A stretch of DNA of 64,000 nt from Mesostigma viride (lineage: Eukaryota; Streptophyta; Mesostigmatophyceae; Mesostigmatales; Mesostigmataceae): positions 124,001-188,000 of the forward strand of contig RPFO01000976.1 in NCBI GenBank assembly GCA_009746045.1, in the 5' to 3' direction. Below, piece by piece: positions 42,775 through 57,300 of this stretch; within the stretch, counting starts at the first letter, position 1; each line of letters starts with the position of its first letter. The translations under genes were made by a program, and so were the position numbers. The notes beneath the pieces were generated by a model. The model was not told the origin of the DNA. It made no database searches and saw nothing but the letters and a program-made list of their open reading frames with translations.

Positions 42775-44098
42775 GGTGACCGCGCCGTAACCGAGACGTG
42801 TGTGGTGGCAACATGCCGCCTGGATACCAGCTGGCCTTGCTTCGTTAGCTACATTTATGGCTGCATGTGATGGCGTGCCCTTCCCGTTGTCACAGTGGTC
42901 ACAGTGATGGCCTGTGGTTGCCCCATACTGGTGGTGGTTATAAAGAAGTTAGCGAATACAAAACTTTCTTTCTTAAGGTGATTTTGAAGTGGGCATGAGC
43001 GATCGTGCACATGCTAACATTTGATGGCCATTCCATGGTGAAGTTGGGAATTGGATGGGATTGTTTGATAAAGATGCGCTGTGCTAATCTCATTATGAAG
43101 TGCTCAAGACAACTCATTATAATAAATCAGAGTTGGAACAAACATTGTCTGCATCATGCCCCAACTTGAACTCTACATGAAGTGTGACACCTATGCTACG
43201 TGTGTTGCGGGCTAGCTGTGTCAGCAAACAATTTTAGCTTTTAGCCCTCAAATCGTGTCCAACTCGCGCCTAACAATAGGAGCCAGTTGCACCTGCATGG
43301 TAATGTCCACAAACTAACCTAAAACAGTTTAGTGTCCATACTGGGACCAAAGCACACTCATATAGGGACTTTGGTCTGGCAGGCCCCCAGCGGCTTGGCC
43401 GGCCAGGGCGGCATATTCTGACCTGGCCTGGCCCCAAGGGCATTCCCAAAAGGGTAGGGAAACATGCCACGAACTACACCCAGATGTTGCTGGATGACCT
43501 ACTCATCCCAGCCATAACTCATAAAAAATGCCTACAATATTTGGAACGAATCCATGCATCGATGCTCCTACACCAATCAGTTTTCTGCACCGCCATAGCC
43601 TCGAATTTGCATGTACGTAATTATTTCGTCCCGGTGGACCTTAAGCGAGATGACTTGCTTGAACGTGTTCAGACGGGGAGTGTGCCAGGAAACGGCTCGA
43701 AGCTGGGAAAAGCAGGGGGCTCCGCCTGCGTACGGGCCGTACGAAGCCGAAATTTTATGGCTCCCGCTGGCCCCCCCGCCTCGGCGCCCTCGGCCACTGC
43801 CCCTTCGCGCAGCGCGCCCCGCGTGGCGCCGGCGTTCCCGAGGACGCACCCCGCGGGTGTACGCGCCAATCGCCCGCTCAGGCGCCAAAAAGTCCGGGCC
43901 CCGAAGGGGCCCCCAACTTGTCAACTACTTAACTACGATCGTGTTGCGCAACGGAGAAACCCGAACATCCTGACACCGCCGCGGGCGCCGTACCGTACGG
44001 CCTGATCGCACCCCCACGACCGAGGGCCATCCCTGAAATCCTGCGGAGCCGCGAGTTACGACCCGTAACCGCCGGCCTGAACGACGTCACACCCGCCT
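42775..44098 (+). repeat. Module C and module D, copy 9
   Basis: C has lost 20 bp at 43078. D is complete. Position 43950 inside D is the left end of the 6,231-bp tandem duplication. Confidence 0.8.
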
Positions 44099-44746
44099 AA
44101 GATCGACTGTCACCTATTCTGAACGGAAGCTGAATTCAGCAAAATGCGCGAGAAATGCCGGGGGGCATGTACGGCTGGGGGGAAGAGTTTTGCACGAGTT
44201 AGCTTAGCCCAAACATCGTAGTCGATTTACTAGAAGCTGAACGAGAACTGTCCCGCGGCTGAAGGTACTGTGCGTAGTTCGACTTTTCTGAACGAGTTTT
44301 TGGGTAAATTTTCGGCTCAGCCTACTTCCCGCGCAATTTTCGTGCCGATTTTAGCGGGAGTCACACGGTGAGCGTGGCAGGAAACGGTGAAAAGCAGGGG
44401 GCTCCGCCTGCGGACGGTTCGTATGAAGTACGGCTGGGTGGAAGAGTTTGTGACGAAGGATCTCTATCCAAGGATTCTACTTGATTTATTGGAAGGCTGA
44501 TCCGATCAGTACGGCTGAAAGCACTCAGGATCTGTACGCAGGATCAGTAGGTCTGGCTTGTATTTCCAGGTAAATAGGTGTACGTTATTCCAAATAGAAC
44601 CAGTAGTTAATCCCTGCTAAGCCTAGGGTATCAAGACGTCTGGCTTGTATTTAATACAGCTGTGTGGCTCTATTGTGCGGCGTGGGAGACAACAACAACA
44701 ACAACTAATACAACGTCTGGCTTGTATTAAATTTTGTCGAGCACTC
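44099..44746 (+). repeat. Diverged module E with a repeated GTCTGGCTTGTATT motif
   Basis: Only the ends resemble module E. The motif CTGGCTTGTATT occurs three times (near 44554, 44640, 44717) and a short (CAA)n run lies near 44690. No coding signal. Confidence 0.6.
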
Positions 44747-45590
44747 GAGCTACGAAACGAGTTGAGACTGAACGGGACGCGTGGCAGTATGACAGTGACA
44801 GGTTGACAGTGGGAAAATTTTGGAGTGCTGTGAAACAGCGAATTTGGGGCGCGGTGTTTTGGGAGTGCGTGGCGATGGATGCAATATAGTTGGCATCGTC
44901 AGAATGCTCGGCATTGTTAAGGAACGTAAGGAATCCATGTACATTGCTCACGCCGAGAAATTGGAATTACTGCAGCTCGGGGACAGGCTCGCACTAGTTG
45001 TGCTGTTGTGATAGGATTGTCATCAGCCGTAGGTAATCGATGGTCAACGCCGCTTTCAGAATGAGGAGGTGGACGTTATACCTGATATCAATATACTTTG
45101 TTGGGCAGGTAAGTGGCAAAGGTTTCGATGCTTACTTATTTCTGCATTCTGCATTGACAACTTTAGCGAGTCAGGATATTGCTTAGCGCGTAGGTGTTGT
45201 AGGATGGCGTTGACGTTGTTGGGAATACGACGCGTGAATTTGTGTTCGTGTGCCTTCTGAGACGTGTAGGCGAGCACGCTTGTAAGTGGGGACCCGCGGC
45301 CAGAATCGTATCATTACGTCGAGCAAGCCCGGCTTTACCAGGGCGATGTCTCGTTGCAGCAGGCCTACGTCCGGGATGTGCTAAATTGGTTGGTCCTGTC
45401 GCCACCTGACGGCTTCTGCGACAACGTTTATTTGACGGTGAGTTCCTTGTGGCGTTACTCTGGCATGATAATATGTTTTTGTAAACGTGATGTACTGGGC
45501 ATGGTTGGTGTGTCTTATTGCAGCCCACCCATCAAATGACATCGGATTTACAACATAGTCGCTCGCCGGTAATAACCAAGTGGGTGTGGT

Positions 45591-46091
45591 GCAGCCCACC
45601 CATCAAATGACATCGGCTTCACCTGAAACTTGGAAGGTAGTTTTTGGGGCTGTGTTGCAGTGTGCCTACCAAGTTTCAGGCCAATTGAATGTCATTTGAT
45701 ATGGGCTGCCACTCCCAGGCTTTGGCTTGTGCAACACACCCCAACATAGTTGCTCGTCGGTAATAACCAAGTGGGTGTGGTGCAGCCCACCCATCAAATG
45801 ACATCGGCTTCACCTGAAACTTGGAAGGTAGTTTTTGGGGCTGTGTTGCAGTGTGCCTACCAAGTTTCAGGCCAATTGACTGTCATTTGATATGGGCTGC
45901 CACTCCCAGGCTTTGGCTTGTGCAACACACCCCAACATAGTTGCTCATCGGTAATAACCAAGTGGGTGTGGTGCAGCCCACCCATCAAATGACATCGGCT
46001 TCACCTGAAACTTGGAAGGTAGTTTTTGGGGCTGTGTTGCAGTGTGCCTACCAAGTTTCAGGCCAATTGAATGTCATTTGGTATGGGCTGC
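45591..46091 (+). repeat. 191-bp foldback repeat, three units
   Basis: Units start at 45591, 45782 and 45973. Each contains three nested pairs of inverted arms: GCAGCCCA with TGGGCTGC, ATCAAATGACAT with ATGTCATTTGAT, CCTGAAACTTGG with CCAAGTTTCAGG. Spacers are matched and the loop is 35 nt, giving about 32 paired bases in 119 nt. Confidence 0.95.
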
Positions 46092-46095
46092 GTAT

Positions 46096-47350
46096 GTTGG
46101 TGAGGGTGGCTGGCATGCATAAGTGGGTTTGTAGGGTGGTTGGAATGAATGAGTGGGTGTGGGGGGGAGTGCCATGCATGCGTGGCATGTGGGGCGGGGC
46201 GGGCTGCCATGCGTGCGTGGGTGGTGGCTGGCATGCGTACATGCGTACGTTGGTGACGGGGGTGGCTGGAATGCGTGTGTGGGTGTGGGGGGTGGCCGGC
46301 ATGCATGCGTGCATGTGGGGGTGGCTCGCATGCGTGCGTGGGTGTCGGGGGGGCTGGCATGCATGGGTGGGTTCGTGGGGGTGCTGCCATGCGTGCATGG
46401 GTGTGTGGGGGGGGCTGGCATGCTTGCGTGGGTGTGGGTGGTGGCTGGCATGCGTGTGTGGGTGTCGGGGGGGGCTGCCATGCATGCGTGGGTTCGTGGG
46501 GGAGCTGCCATGCACGCATGTGGGGCGGGGCGCGCTGGCATGCGTGCGTGGGTGTGGGGAGGGGCTGACATGCGTGCGTGGGTATGGGGGTGGCTGGCAT
46601 GCGTGTGCGGGTTTGTGGGGTGGCTGGCATGCATGTGTGCATGTGGGGGGGGCTGGCACGCGTGCGTGGGTTTGGGGGGGGCTGGCATGCATGCGTGGCT
46701 GTGGGGGGGGGCTGACATGCGTGCGTGGGTGTGGGGGTGGCTGGCATGCGTGGGTTTGGGGGGGGCTGACATGCGTGCCTTGGTGTGGGGGTGGCTGGCA
46801 TGCATGCGTGGGTTTGGGGGGGAGCTGGCATGCATGTGTGCATGTGGGGGGGGCTTGCACGCGTGTGTGGGTTTGGGGGGGGCTGGCATGCATGCGTGGG
46901 TGTGTGGGGGGGTTGACATGCGTGCGTGGGTGTGGGGGTGGCTGGCATCCGTGCCTGGGTTCGTGGGGTGGGCTGTCATGCGCGCGTGGGTGTGGGAGGT
47001 GGCTTGCATGCGTGCGTGGGTGTGGGGGGTGGCTGGCATGCACGTGCATGTAGGGGGGGCCTGGCATCCATGCATGCATGTGGGGGATGGCTGGCATGCA
47101 TGCGTGGGCTCGTGGCATGGCTGGCATGCGTGCGTGGGTGTGGGGGTGGCTGGCATGCGTGCATGGGTTTGTGGAGGGGCTGCCATGCACGCGTGGGTGT
47201 GGGGGGGAGCTGCCATGCACGCATGTGGGGTGGGGCGGGCTGGGACGCGTGCGTGGGTGTGGGGGGGGACGGCATGCATGCGTGGGTGTGGGGGGCGGCT
47301 GACATGCGTGCCTTGGTGTGGGGGTGGCTGGCATGCATGCGTGGGTTTGT
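46096..47350 (+). repeat. GT-rich minisatellite in intron 2 of truncated copy 1
   Basis: The same 29-bp unit family as intron 4 of the complete gene, but in a different intron, and about 1.25 kb long. Confidence 0.95.
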
Positions 47351-47529
47351 GGGCTGGTCGCAGATGTTACATCTGGTGTCGTTCCTGCCTCCCATGCCGA
47401 ACGGTGGGCAGACTTCTGCGGAGGTGCAGCTGGTGAGTCTTTCGCTCTGTGGCTCTCGTGGTGATGTCCACTATGATTTGTATACTATTAATTGAGTGGA
47501 GGGTAGGGTAGGATCTGTGCACACGTTAA

Positions 47530-47549
47530 TTTTTTTTTTTTTTTTTTTT
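47530..47549. repeat. T20 homopolymer in intron 3 of truncated copy 1
   Basis: Twenty T residues lie before the exon 4 acceptor; the same run is at 53759-53778. The complete gene has the 185-bp satellite in this intron instead. Confidence 0.95.
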
Positions 47550-47845
47550 AATACGTCATTCTTTGCTTCGTGTTTGCTCTCATTTTTGTTGATTGCTTAG
47601 CTGGAGGCTGCACGATTTGGCACTGCCAACGAGTTCCTGGTAGCGGCCGCGGCGTGTAACGGGGACCCAGCGCAGTGCCTCGCTCGCACACGGTTTCTTG
47701 CGGGCATGCTCGAAGCACGACGACTGCGCCAGGTGTATCAGCTTGAAGATCGACTGTTTGCATCAGCTGACTATTTGGACAGCGTAAGTGGATGTGTGTG
47801 AGGAGTTTAACTGTACAGACATTGTTCTTTGGTTGTTGTGTTTCT

Positions 47846-48150
47846 GGCATGCATGCGTGTGTGTGTGGGGGGGGCAGGCATCCGTGTGTGGGTGTGGGAG
47901 GGGCTGGCATGCGTGCGTGGTGGGGGGGGCTGGCATGCGTGCGTCGGCGTTGAAGGGAGCTGCCATGCATGCATGTGGGGCGGGGCGGGCTGCCATGCAT
48001 TCGTGGGAGTGGGGGGGAGTGGGTTTAGGGGGGGCTGGCATGCGTGCGTGGGTTCGTGGGGTGGCTGGCATGCGTGTGTCAGTGTGGGTGGTGGCTGGCA
48101 TGCCTGTGTGGGTTTGTGGGGGGCTGGCATGCATGCGTGCATGTGGGGGT
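47846..48150 (+). repeat. GT-rich minisatellite in intron 4 of truncated copy 1
   Basis: Matches the start of the minisatellite in intron 4 of the complete gene. Its right end is the breakpoint with the CCAG cassette. Confidence 0.9.
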
Positions 48151-48152
48151 GC

Positions 48153-49039
<887 letters not shown>

Positions 49040-50338
49040 AGATGGGTGACCGCGCCGTAACCGAGACGTGTGTGGTGGCGACATGCCGCCTGGATACCAG
49101 CTGGCCTTGCTTCGTTAGATACATTTATGGCTGCATGTGATGGCGTGCCCTTGCCGTGGTCACAGTGGTCACAGTGAGGGCCTGTGGTTGCCCCATACTG
49201 GTGGTGGTTATAAAGAAGTTAGCGAATACAAAACTTTCTTTCTTAAGGTGATTTTGAAGTGGGCATGAGCGATCGTGCACATGCTAGCATTTGATGGCCA
49301 TTCCATGGTGAAGTTGGGAATTGGATGGGATTGTTTGATAAAGATGCGGTGGTGTGTCTTAAAATGAGTTGTGCTAATCTCATTATGAAGTGCTCAAGAC
49401 AACTCATTATAATAAATCAGAGTTGGTACAAACATTGTCTGCATCATGCCCCAACTTGAACACTACATGAAGTGTGACACCTATGCTACGTGTGTTGCGG
49501 GCTAGCTGTCTCAGCAAACAATTTTAGCTTTTAGCCCTCAAATCGTGTCCAACTCGCGCCTAAAAATAGGAGCCAGTTGCACCATGCATGGTAATGTCCA
49601 CAAACTAACCTAAAACAGTTTAGTGTCCATACTGGGACCAAAGCACACTCATATAGGGACTTTGGTCTGGCAGGCCCCCAGCGGCTTGGCCGGCCAGGGC
49701 GGCATATTCTGACCTGGCCTGGCCCCAAGGGCATTCCCAAAAGGGTAGGGAAACGTGCCACGAACTACACCCAGATGTTGCTGGATGACCTACTCGTCCC
49801 AGCCATAACTCATAAAAAATGCCTAGAATATTTGGAACGAATCCATGCATCGATGCTCCTACACCAATCAGTTTTCTGCACCGCCATAGCATCGAATTTG
49901 CATGTACGTAATTATTTCGTCCCTGTGGACCTTTAGCGAGATGACTTGCCTGAACGTGTTCAGACGGGGAGCGTGCCAGGAAACGGCTCGAAGCTGGGAA
50001 AAGCAGGGGGCTCCGCCTGCGGCGGATGGGCCGTACGAAGCCGAAATTTTATGGCTCCCGCTGGCCCCCCCGCCTCGGCGCCCTCGGCCACTGCCCCTTC
50101 GCGCTGCGCGCCCCGCGTGGCGCCGGCGTTCCCGAGGACGCACCCCGCAGGTGTACGCGCCAATCGCCCGCTCAGGCGCCAACGGAGAAACCCGAACATC
50201 CTGACACCGCCGCGGGCGCCGTACCGTACGGCCTGATCGCACCCCCACGACCGAGGGCCATCCCTGAAATCCTGCGGAGCCGCGAGTTACGACCCGTAAC
50301 CGCCGGCCTGAACGACGTCACACCCGCCTAAGATCGAC
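49040..50338 (+). repeat. Module C and module D, copy 10, with the duplication junction
   Basis: D is missing the stretch between CTCAGGCGCC and AACGGAGAAACC at 50180/50181, the junction of the 6,231-bp duplication. The GGGCCCC hairpin is therefore absent here. Confidence 0.85.
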
Positions 50339-50977
50339 TGTCACCTATTCTGAACGGAAGCTGAATTCAGCAAAATGCGCGAGAAATGCCGGGGGGCATG
50401 TACGGCTGGGGGGAAGAGTTTTGCACGAGTTAGCTTAGCCCAAACATCGTAGTCGATTTACTAGAAGCTGAACGAGAACTGTCCCGCGGCTGAAGGTACT
50501 GTGCGTAGTTCGACTTTTCTGAACGAGTTTTTGGGTAAATTTTCGGCTCAGCCTACTTCCCGCGCAATTTTCGTGCCGATTTTAGCGGGAGTCACACGGT
50601 GAGCGTGGCAGGAAACGGTGAAAAGCAGGGGGCTCCGCCTGCGGACGGTTCGTATGAAGTACGGCTGGGTGGAAGAGTTTGTGACGAAGGATCTCTATCC
50701 AAGGATTCTACTTGATTTATTGGAAGGCTGATCCGATCAGTACGGCTGAAAGCACTCAGGATCTGTACGCAGGATCAGTAGGTCTGGCTTGTATTTCCAG
50801 GTAAATAGGTGTACGTTATTCCAAATAGAACCAGTAGTTAATCCCTGCTAAGCCTAGGGTATCAAGACGTCTGGCTTGTATTTAATACAGCTGTGTGGCT
50901 CTATTGTGCGGCGTGGGAGACAACAACAACAACAACTAATACAACGTCTGGCTTGTATTAAATTTTGTCGAGCACTC

Positions 50978-53900
50978 GAGCTACGAAACGAGTTGAGACT
51001 GAACGGGACGCGTGGCAGTATGACAGTGACAGGTTGACAGTGGGAAAATTTTGGAGTGCTGTGAAACAGCGAATTTGGGGCGCGGTGTTTTGGGAGTGCG
51101 TGGCGATGGATGCAATATAGTTGGCATCGTCAGAATGCTCGGCATTGTTAAGGAACGTAAGGAATCCATGTACATTGCTCACGCCGAGAAATTGGAATTA
51201 CTGCAGCTCGGGGACAGGCTCGCACTAGTTGTGCTGTTGTGATAGGATTGTCATCAGCCGTAGGTAATCGATGGTCAACGCCGCTTTCAGAATGAGGAGG
51301 TGGACGTTATACCTGATATCAATATACTTTGTTGGGCAGGTAAGTGGCAAAGGTTTCGATGCTTACTTATTTCTGCATTCTGCATTGACAACTTTAGCGA
51401 GTCAGGATATTGCTTAGCGCGTAGGTGTTGTAGGATGGCGTTGACGTTGTTGGGAATACGACGCGTGAATTTGTGTTCGTGTGCCTTCTGAGACGTGTAG
51501 GCGAGCACGCTTGTAAGTGGGGACCCGCGGCCAGAATCGTATCATTACGTCGAGCAAGCCCGGCTTTACCAGGGCGATGTCTCGTTGCAGCAGGCCTACG
51601 TCCGGGATGTGCTAAATTGGTTGGTCCTGTCGCCACCTGACGGCTTCTGCGACAACGTTTATTTGACGGTGAGTTCCTTGTGGCGTTACTCTGGCATGAT
51701 AATATGTTTTTGTAAACGTGATGTACTGGGCATGGTTGGTGTGTCTTATTGCAGCCCACCCATCAAATGACATCGGATTTACAACATAGTCGCTCGCCGG
51801 TAATAACCAAGTGGGTGTGGTGCAGCCCACCCATCAAATGACATCGGCTTCACCTGAAACTTGGAAGGTAGTTTTTGGGGCTGTGTTGCAGTGTGCCTAC
51901 CAAGTTTCAGGCCAATTGAATGTCATTTGATATGGGCTGCCACTCCCAGGCTTTGGCTTGTGCAACACACCCCAACATAGTTGCTCGTCGGTAATAACCA
52001 AGTGGGTGTGGTGCAGCCCACCCATCAAATGACATCGGCTTCACCTGAAACTTGGAAGGTAGTTTTTGGGGCTGTGTTGCAGTGTGCCTACCAAGTTTCA
52101 GGCCAATTGACTGTCATTTGATATGGGCTGCCACTCCCAGGCTTTGGCTTGTGCAACACACCCCAACATAGTTGCTCATCGGTAATAACCAAGTGGGTGT
52201 GGTGCAGCCCACCCATCAAATGACATCGGCTTCACCTGAAACTTGGAAGGTAGTTTTTGGGGCTGTGTTGCAGTGTGCCTACCAAGTTTCAGGCCAATTG
52301 AATGTCATTTGGTATGGGCTGCGTATGTTGGTGAGGGTGGCTGGCATGCATAAGTGGGTTTGTAGGGTGGTTGGAATGAATGAGTGGGTGTGGGGGGGAG
52401 TGCCATGCATGCGTGGCATGTGGGGCGGGGCGGGCTGCCATGCGTGCGTGGGTGGTGGCTGGCATGCGTACATGCGTACGTTGGTGACGGGGGTGGCTGG
52501 AATGCGTGTGTGGGTGTGGGGGGTGGCCGGCATGCATGCGTGCATGTGGGGGTGGCTCGCATGCGTGCGTGGGTGTCGGGGGGGCTGGCATGCATGGGTG
52601 GGTTCGTGGGGGTGCTGCCATGCGTGCATGGGTGTGTGGGGGGGCTGGCATGCTTGCGTGGGTGTGGGTGGTGGCTGGCATGCGTGTGTGGGTGTCGGGG
52701 GGGGCTGCCATGCATGCGTGGGTTCGTGGGGGAGCTGCCATGCACGCATGTGGGGCGGGGCGCGCTGGCATGCGTGCGTGGGTGTGGGGAGGGGCTGACA
52801 TGCGTGCGTGGGTATGGGGGTGGCTGGCATGCGTGTGCGGGTTTGTGGGGTGGCTGGCATGCATGTGTGCATGTGGGGGGGGCTGGCACGCGTGCGTGGG
52901 TTTGGGGGGGGCTGGCATGCATGCGTGGCTGTGGGGGGGGCTGACATGCGTGCGTGGGTGTGGGGGTGGCTGGCATGCGTGGGTTTGGGGGGGGCTGACA
53001 TGCGTGCCTTGGTGTGGGGGTGGCTGGCATGCATGCGTGGGTTTGGGGGGGAGCTGGCATGCATGTGTGCATGTGGGGGGGGCTTGCACGCGTGTGTGGG
53101 TTTGGGGGGGGCTGGCATGCATGCGTGGGTGTGTGGGGGGGTTGACATGCGTGCGTGGGTGTGGGGGTGGCTGGCATCCGTGCCTGGGTTCGTGGGGTGG
53201 GCTGTCATGCGCGCGTGGGTGTGGGAGGTGGCTTGCATGCGTGCGTGGGTGTGGGGGGTGGCTGGCATGCACGTGCATGTAGGGGGGGCCTGGCATCCAT
53301 GCATGCATGTGGGGGATGGCTGGCATGCATGCGTGGGCTCGTGGCATGGCTGGCATGCGTGCGTGGGTGTGGGGGTGGCTGGCATGCGTGCATGGGTTTG
53401 TGGAGGGGCTGCCATGCACGCGTGGGTGTGGGGGGGAGCTGCCATGCACGCATGTGGGGTGGGGCGGGCTGGGACGCGTGCGTGGGTGTGGGGGGGGACG
53501 GCATGCATGCGTGGGTGTGGGGGGCGGCTGACATGCGTGCCTTGGTGTGGGGGTGGCTGGCATGCATGCGTGGGTTTGTGGGCTGGTCGCAGATGTTACA
53601 TCTGGTGTCGTTCCTGCCTCCCATGCCGAACGGTGGGCAGACTTCTGCGGAGGTGCAGCTGGTGAGTCTTTCGCTCTGTGGCTCTCGTGGTGATGTCCAC
53701 TATGATTTGTATACTATTAATTGAGTGGAGGGTAGGGTAGGATCTGTGCACACGTTAATTTTTTTTTTTTTTTTTTTTAATACGTCATTCTTTGCTTCGT
53801 GTTTGCTCTCATTTTTGTTGATTGCTTAGCTGGAGGCTGCACGATTTGGCACTGCCAACGAGTTCCTGGTAGCGGCCGCGGCGTGTAACGGGGACCCAGC

Positions 53901-54383
53901 GCAGTGCCTCGCTCGCACACGGTTTCTTGCGGGCATGCTCGAAGCACGACGACTGCGCCAGGTGTATCAGCTTGAAGATCGACTGTTTGCATCAGCTGAC
54001 TATTTGGACAGCGTAAGTGGATGTGTGTGAGGAGTTTAACTGTACAGACATTGTTCTTTGGTTGTTGTGTTTCTGGCATGCATGCGTGTGTGTGTGGGGG
54101 GGGCAGGCATCCGTGTGTGGGTGTGGGAGGGGCTGGCATGCGTGCGTGGTGGGGGGGGCTGGCATGCGTGCGTCGGCGTTGAAGGGAGCTGCCATGCATG
54201 CATGTGGGGCGGGGCGGGCTGCCATGCATTCGTGGGAGTGGGGGGGAGTGGGTTTAGGGGGGGCTGGCATGCGTGCGTGGGTTCGTGGGGTGGCTGGCAT
54301 GCGTGTGTCAGTGTGGGTGGTGGCTGGCATGCCTGTGTGGGTTTGTGGGGGGCTGGCATGCATGCGTGCATGTGGGGGTGCAG
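50978..54383 (+). pseudogene. Truncated copy 2 of the multi-exon gene
   Basis: Exons lie at 51292-51339, 51501-51668, 53593-53661 and 53830-54012, identical in protein to truncated copy 1, with the same 191-bp repeats (from 51822), minisatellites (52327-53580, 54075-54380) and breakpoint. Confidence 0.8.
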
Positions 54384-55269
<886 letters not shown>

Positions 55270-56620
55270 AAGATGGGTGACCGCGCCGTAACCGAGACGT
55301 GTGTGGTGGCGACATGCCGCCTGGATACCAGCTGGCCTTGCTTCGTTAGATACATTTATGGCTGCATGTGATGGCGTGCCCTTGCCGTGGTCACAGTGGT
55401 CACAGTGAGGGCCTGTGGTTGCCCCATACTGGTGGTGGTTATAAAGAAGTTAGCGAATACAAAACTTTCTTTCTTAAGGTGATTTTGAAGTGGGCATGAG
55501 CGATCGTGCACATGCTAGCATTTGATGGCCATTCCATGGTGAAGTTGGGAATTGGATGGGATTGTTTGATAAAGATGCGGTGGTGTGTCTTAAAATGAGT
55601 TGTGCTAATCTCATTATGAAGTGCTCAAGACAACTCATTATAATAAATCAGAGTTGGTACAAACATTGTCTGCATCATGCCCCAACTTGAACACTACATG
55701 AAGTGTGACACCTATGCTACGTGTGTTGCGGGCTAGCTGTCTCAGCAAACAATTTTAGCTTTTAGCCCTCAAATCGTGTCCAACTCGCGCCTAAAAATAG
55801 GAGCCAGTTGCACCATGCATGGTAATGTCCACAAACTAACCTAAAACAGTTTAGTGTCCATACTGGGACCAAAGCACACTCATATAGGGACTTTGGTCTG
55901 GCAGGCCCCCAGCGGCTTGGCCGGCCAGGGCGGCATATTCTGACCTGGCCTGGCCCCAAGGGCATTCCCAAAAGGGTAGGGAAACGTGCCACGAACTACA
56001 CCCAGATGTTGCTGGATGACCTACTCGTCCCAGCCATAACTCATAAAAAATGCCTAGAATATTTGGAACGAATCCATGCATCGATGCTCCTACACCAATC
56101 AGTTTTCTGCACCGCCATAGCATCGAATTTGCATGTACGTAATTATTTCGTCCCTGTGGACCTTTAGCGAGATGACTTGCCTGAACGTGTTCAGACGGGG
56201 AGCGTGCCAGGAAACGGCTCGAAGCTGGGAAAAGCAGGGGGCTCCGCCTGCGGCGGATGGGCCGTACGAAGCCGAAATTTTATGGCTCCCGCTGGCCCCC
56301 CGCCTCGGCGCCCTCGGCCACTGCCCCTTCGCGCTGCGCGCCCCGCGTGGCGCCGGCGTTCCCGAGGACGCACCCCGCAGGTGTACGCGCCAATCGCCCG
56401 CTCAGGCGCCAAAAAGTCCGGGCCCCGAAGGGGCCCCCAACTTGTCAACTACTTAACTACGATCGTGTTGCGCAACGGAGAAACCCGAACATCCTGACAT
56501 CGCCGCGGGCGCCGTACCGTACGGCCTGATCGAACCCCCACGACCGAGGGCAAATCCTGAAATCCTGCGGACCCGCGAGTAACGGCCCGTAACCGCCGGC
56601 CTGAACACCGTCACACCCTC
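55270..56620 (+). repeat. Module C and module D, copy 11
   Basis: D is complete, with the hairpin restored. After 56411 it resembles the 30.4-kb copy. Confidence 0.8.
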
Positions 56621-57300
56621 CTAAGATCGAGTCTCACATGTTCTGAACGGAAAATGACGTCAGCTCAATTCAGCAAAATGCGCGAGAAATTGCGGGCGGC
56701 ATATACGGCAGGGTCAAATAGTTTGTTCCGAAGCAACTCTATCCAAACATCGTAGTCGATTTACTAAGGGTTCAGACTGAACGGTAAGTTTCGAGTGTTC
56801 AGACTGAGCGGGAAATTTAGTTCGAACACTATTCTGAGCGGTTTTTGGTTCAATTTTCGGTTCGGCCTACTTCCCACGCAATTTCCGTGCCAATTTTTGC
56901 GAGATGACTGAACTGAACGTGTTCAGAGAAAAACGGCTCGAAACTGTGAAAAGCAGGGGGCTCCGCCTTGGGACGGGCCGTACGAAGCCGAAAATTTTGG
57001 GCTCCCGCTGGCCCCCCCGCCTCGGACCCTGACCGAAATACGGACTTGAACGGGGAAAGTTGGACCGGTCGAACCGTACCAAATTTTAGTTCGCATGCGG
57101 GGCGGGGCGAGCGTCGCGTCGAACGCACCGGGCTGGCGATGCTCCTACACCAATCAGTTTTCTGCACCGCCAGTGTTCAGACTGAATGGGAAATGTGCCA
57201 AAAATTTAGTTCGAACACTTTTCTGAACGGAACATCCTACTCTATTTACTAGAAAGAAGATCCGATCAGTACGGCTGAACGTCGTGTGGCTTGTATTGTA
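56621..57300 (+). repeat. Module E, copy 11, and a small mosaic of module pieces
   Basis: E of the variant form with TGACGTCA at 56655-56662. A module F start (57058 to about 57135) is then cut and joined to a 40-bp piece of module C (GATGCTCCTACACCAATCAG), then back to E-type sequence near 57172. Confidence 0.75.

Larger units (their letters stand above)
44747..48152 (+). pseudogene. Truncated copy 1 of the multi-exon gene (5' flank and exons 1-4)
   Basis: Exons lie at 45061-45108 (from the second Met), 45270-45437, 47364-47432 and 47601-47783, all in frame with GT/AG borders and no stop. Intron 2 is expanded to 1.9 kb by 191-bp repeats and the GT-rich minisatellite. The copy stops inside intron 4, where the minisatellite joins the CCAG cassette near 48150. 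Exons 5-11 are missing, so a normal product is impossible, but a truncated or fused transcript is not excluded. Confidence 0.8.

Noticed and set aside
46048-47334. Long minus-strand frames of about 400 codons at 46-47 kb and 52-53.5 kb
   Set aside because: Same minisatellite, in intron 2 of the truncated gene copies.
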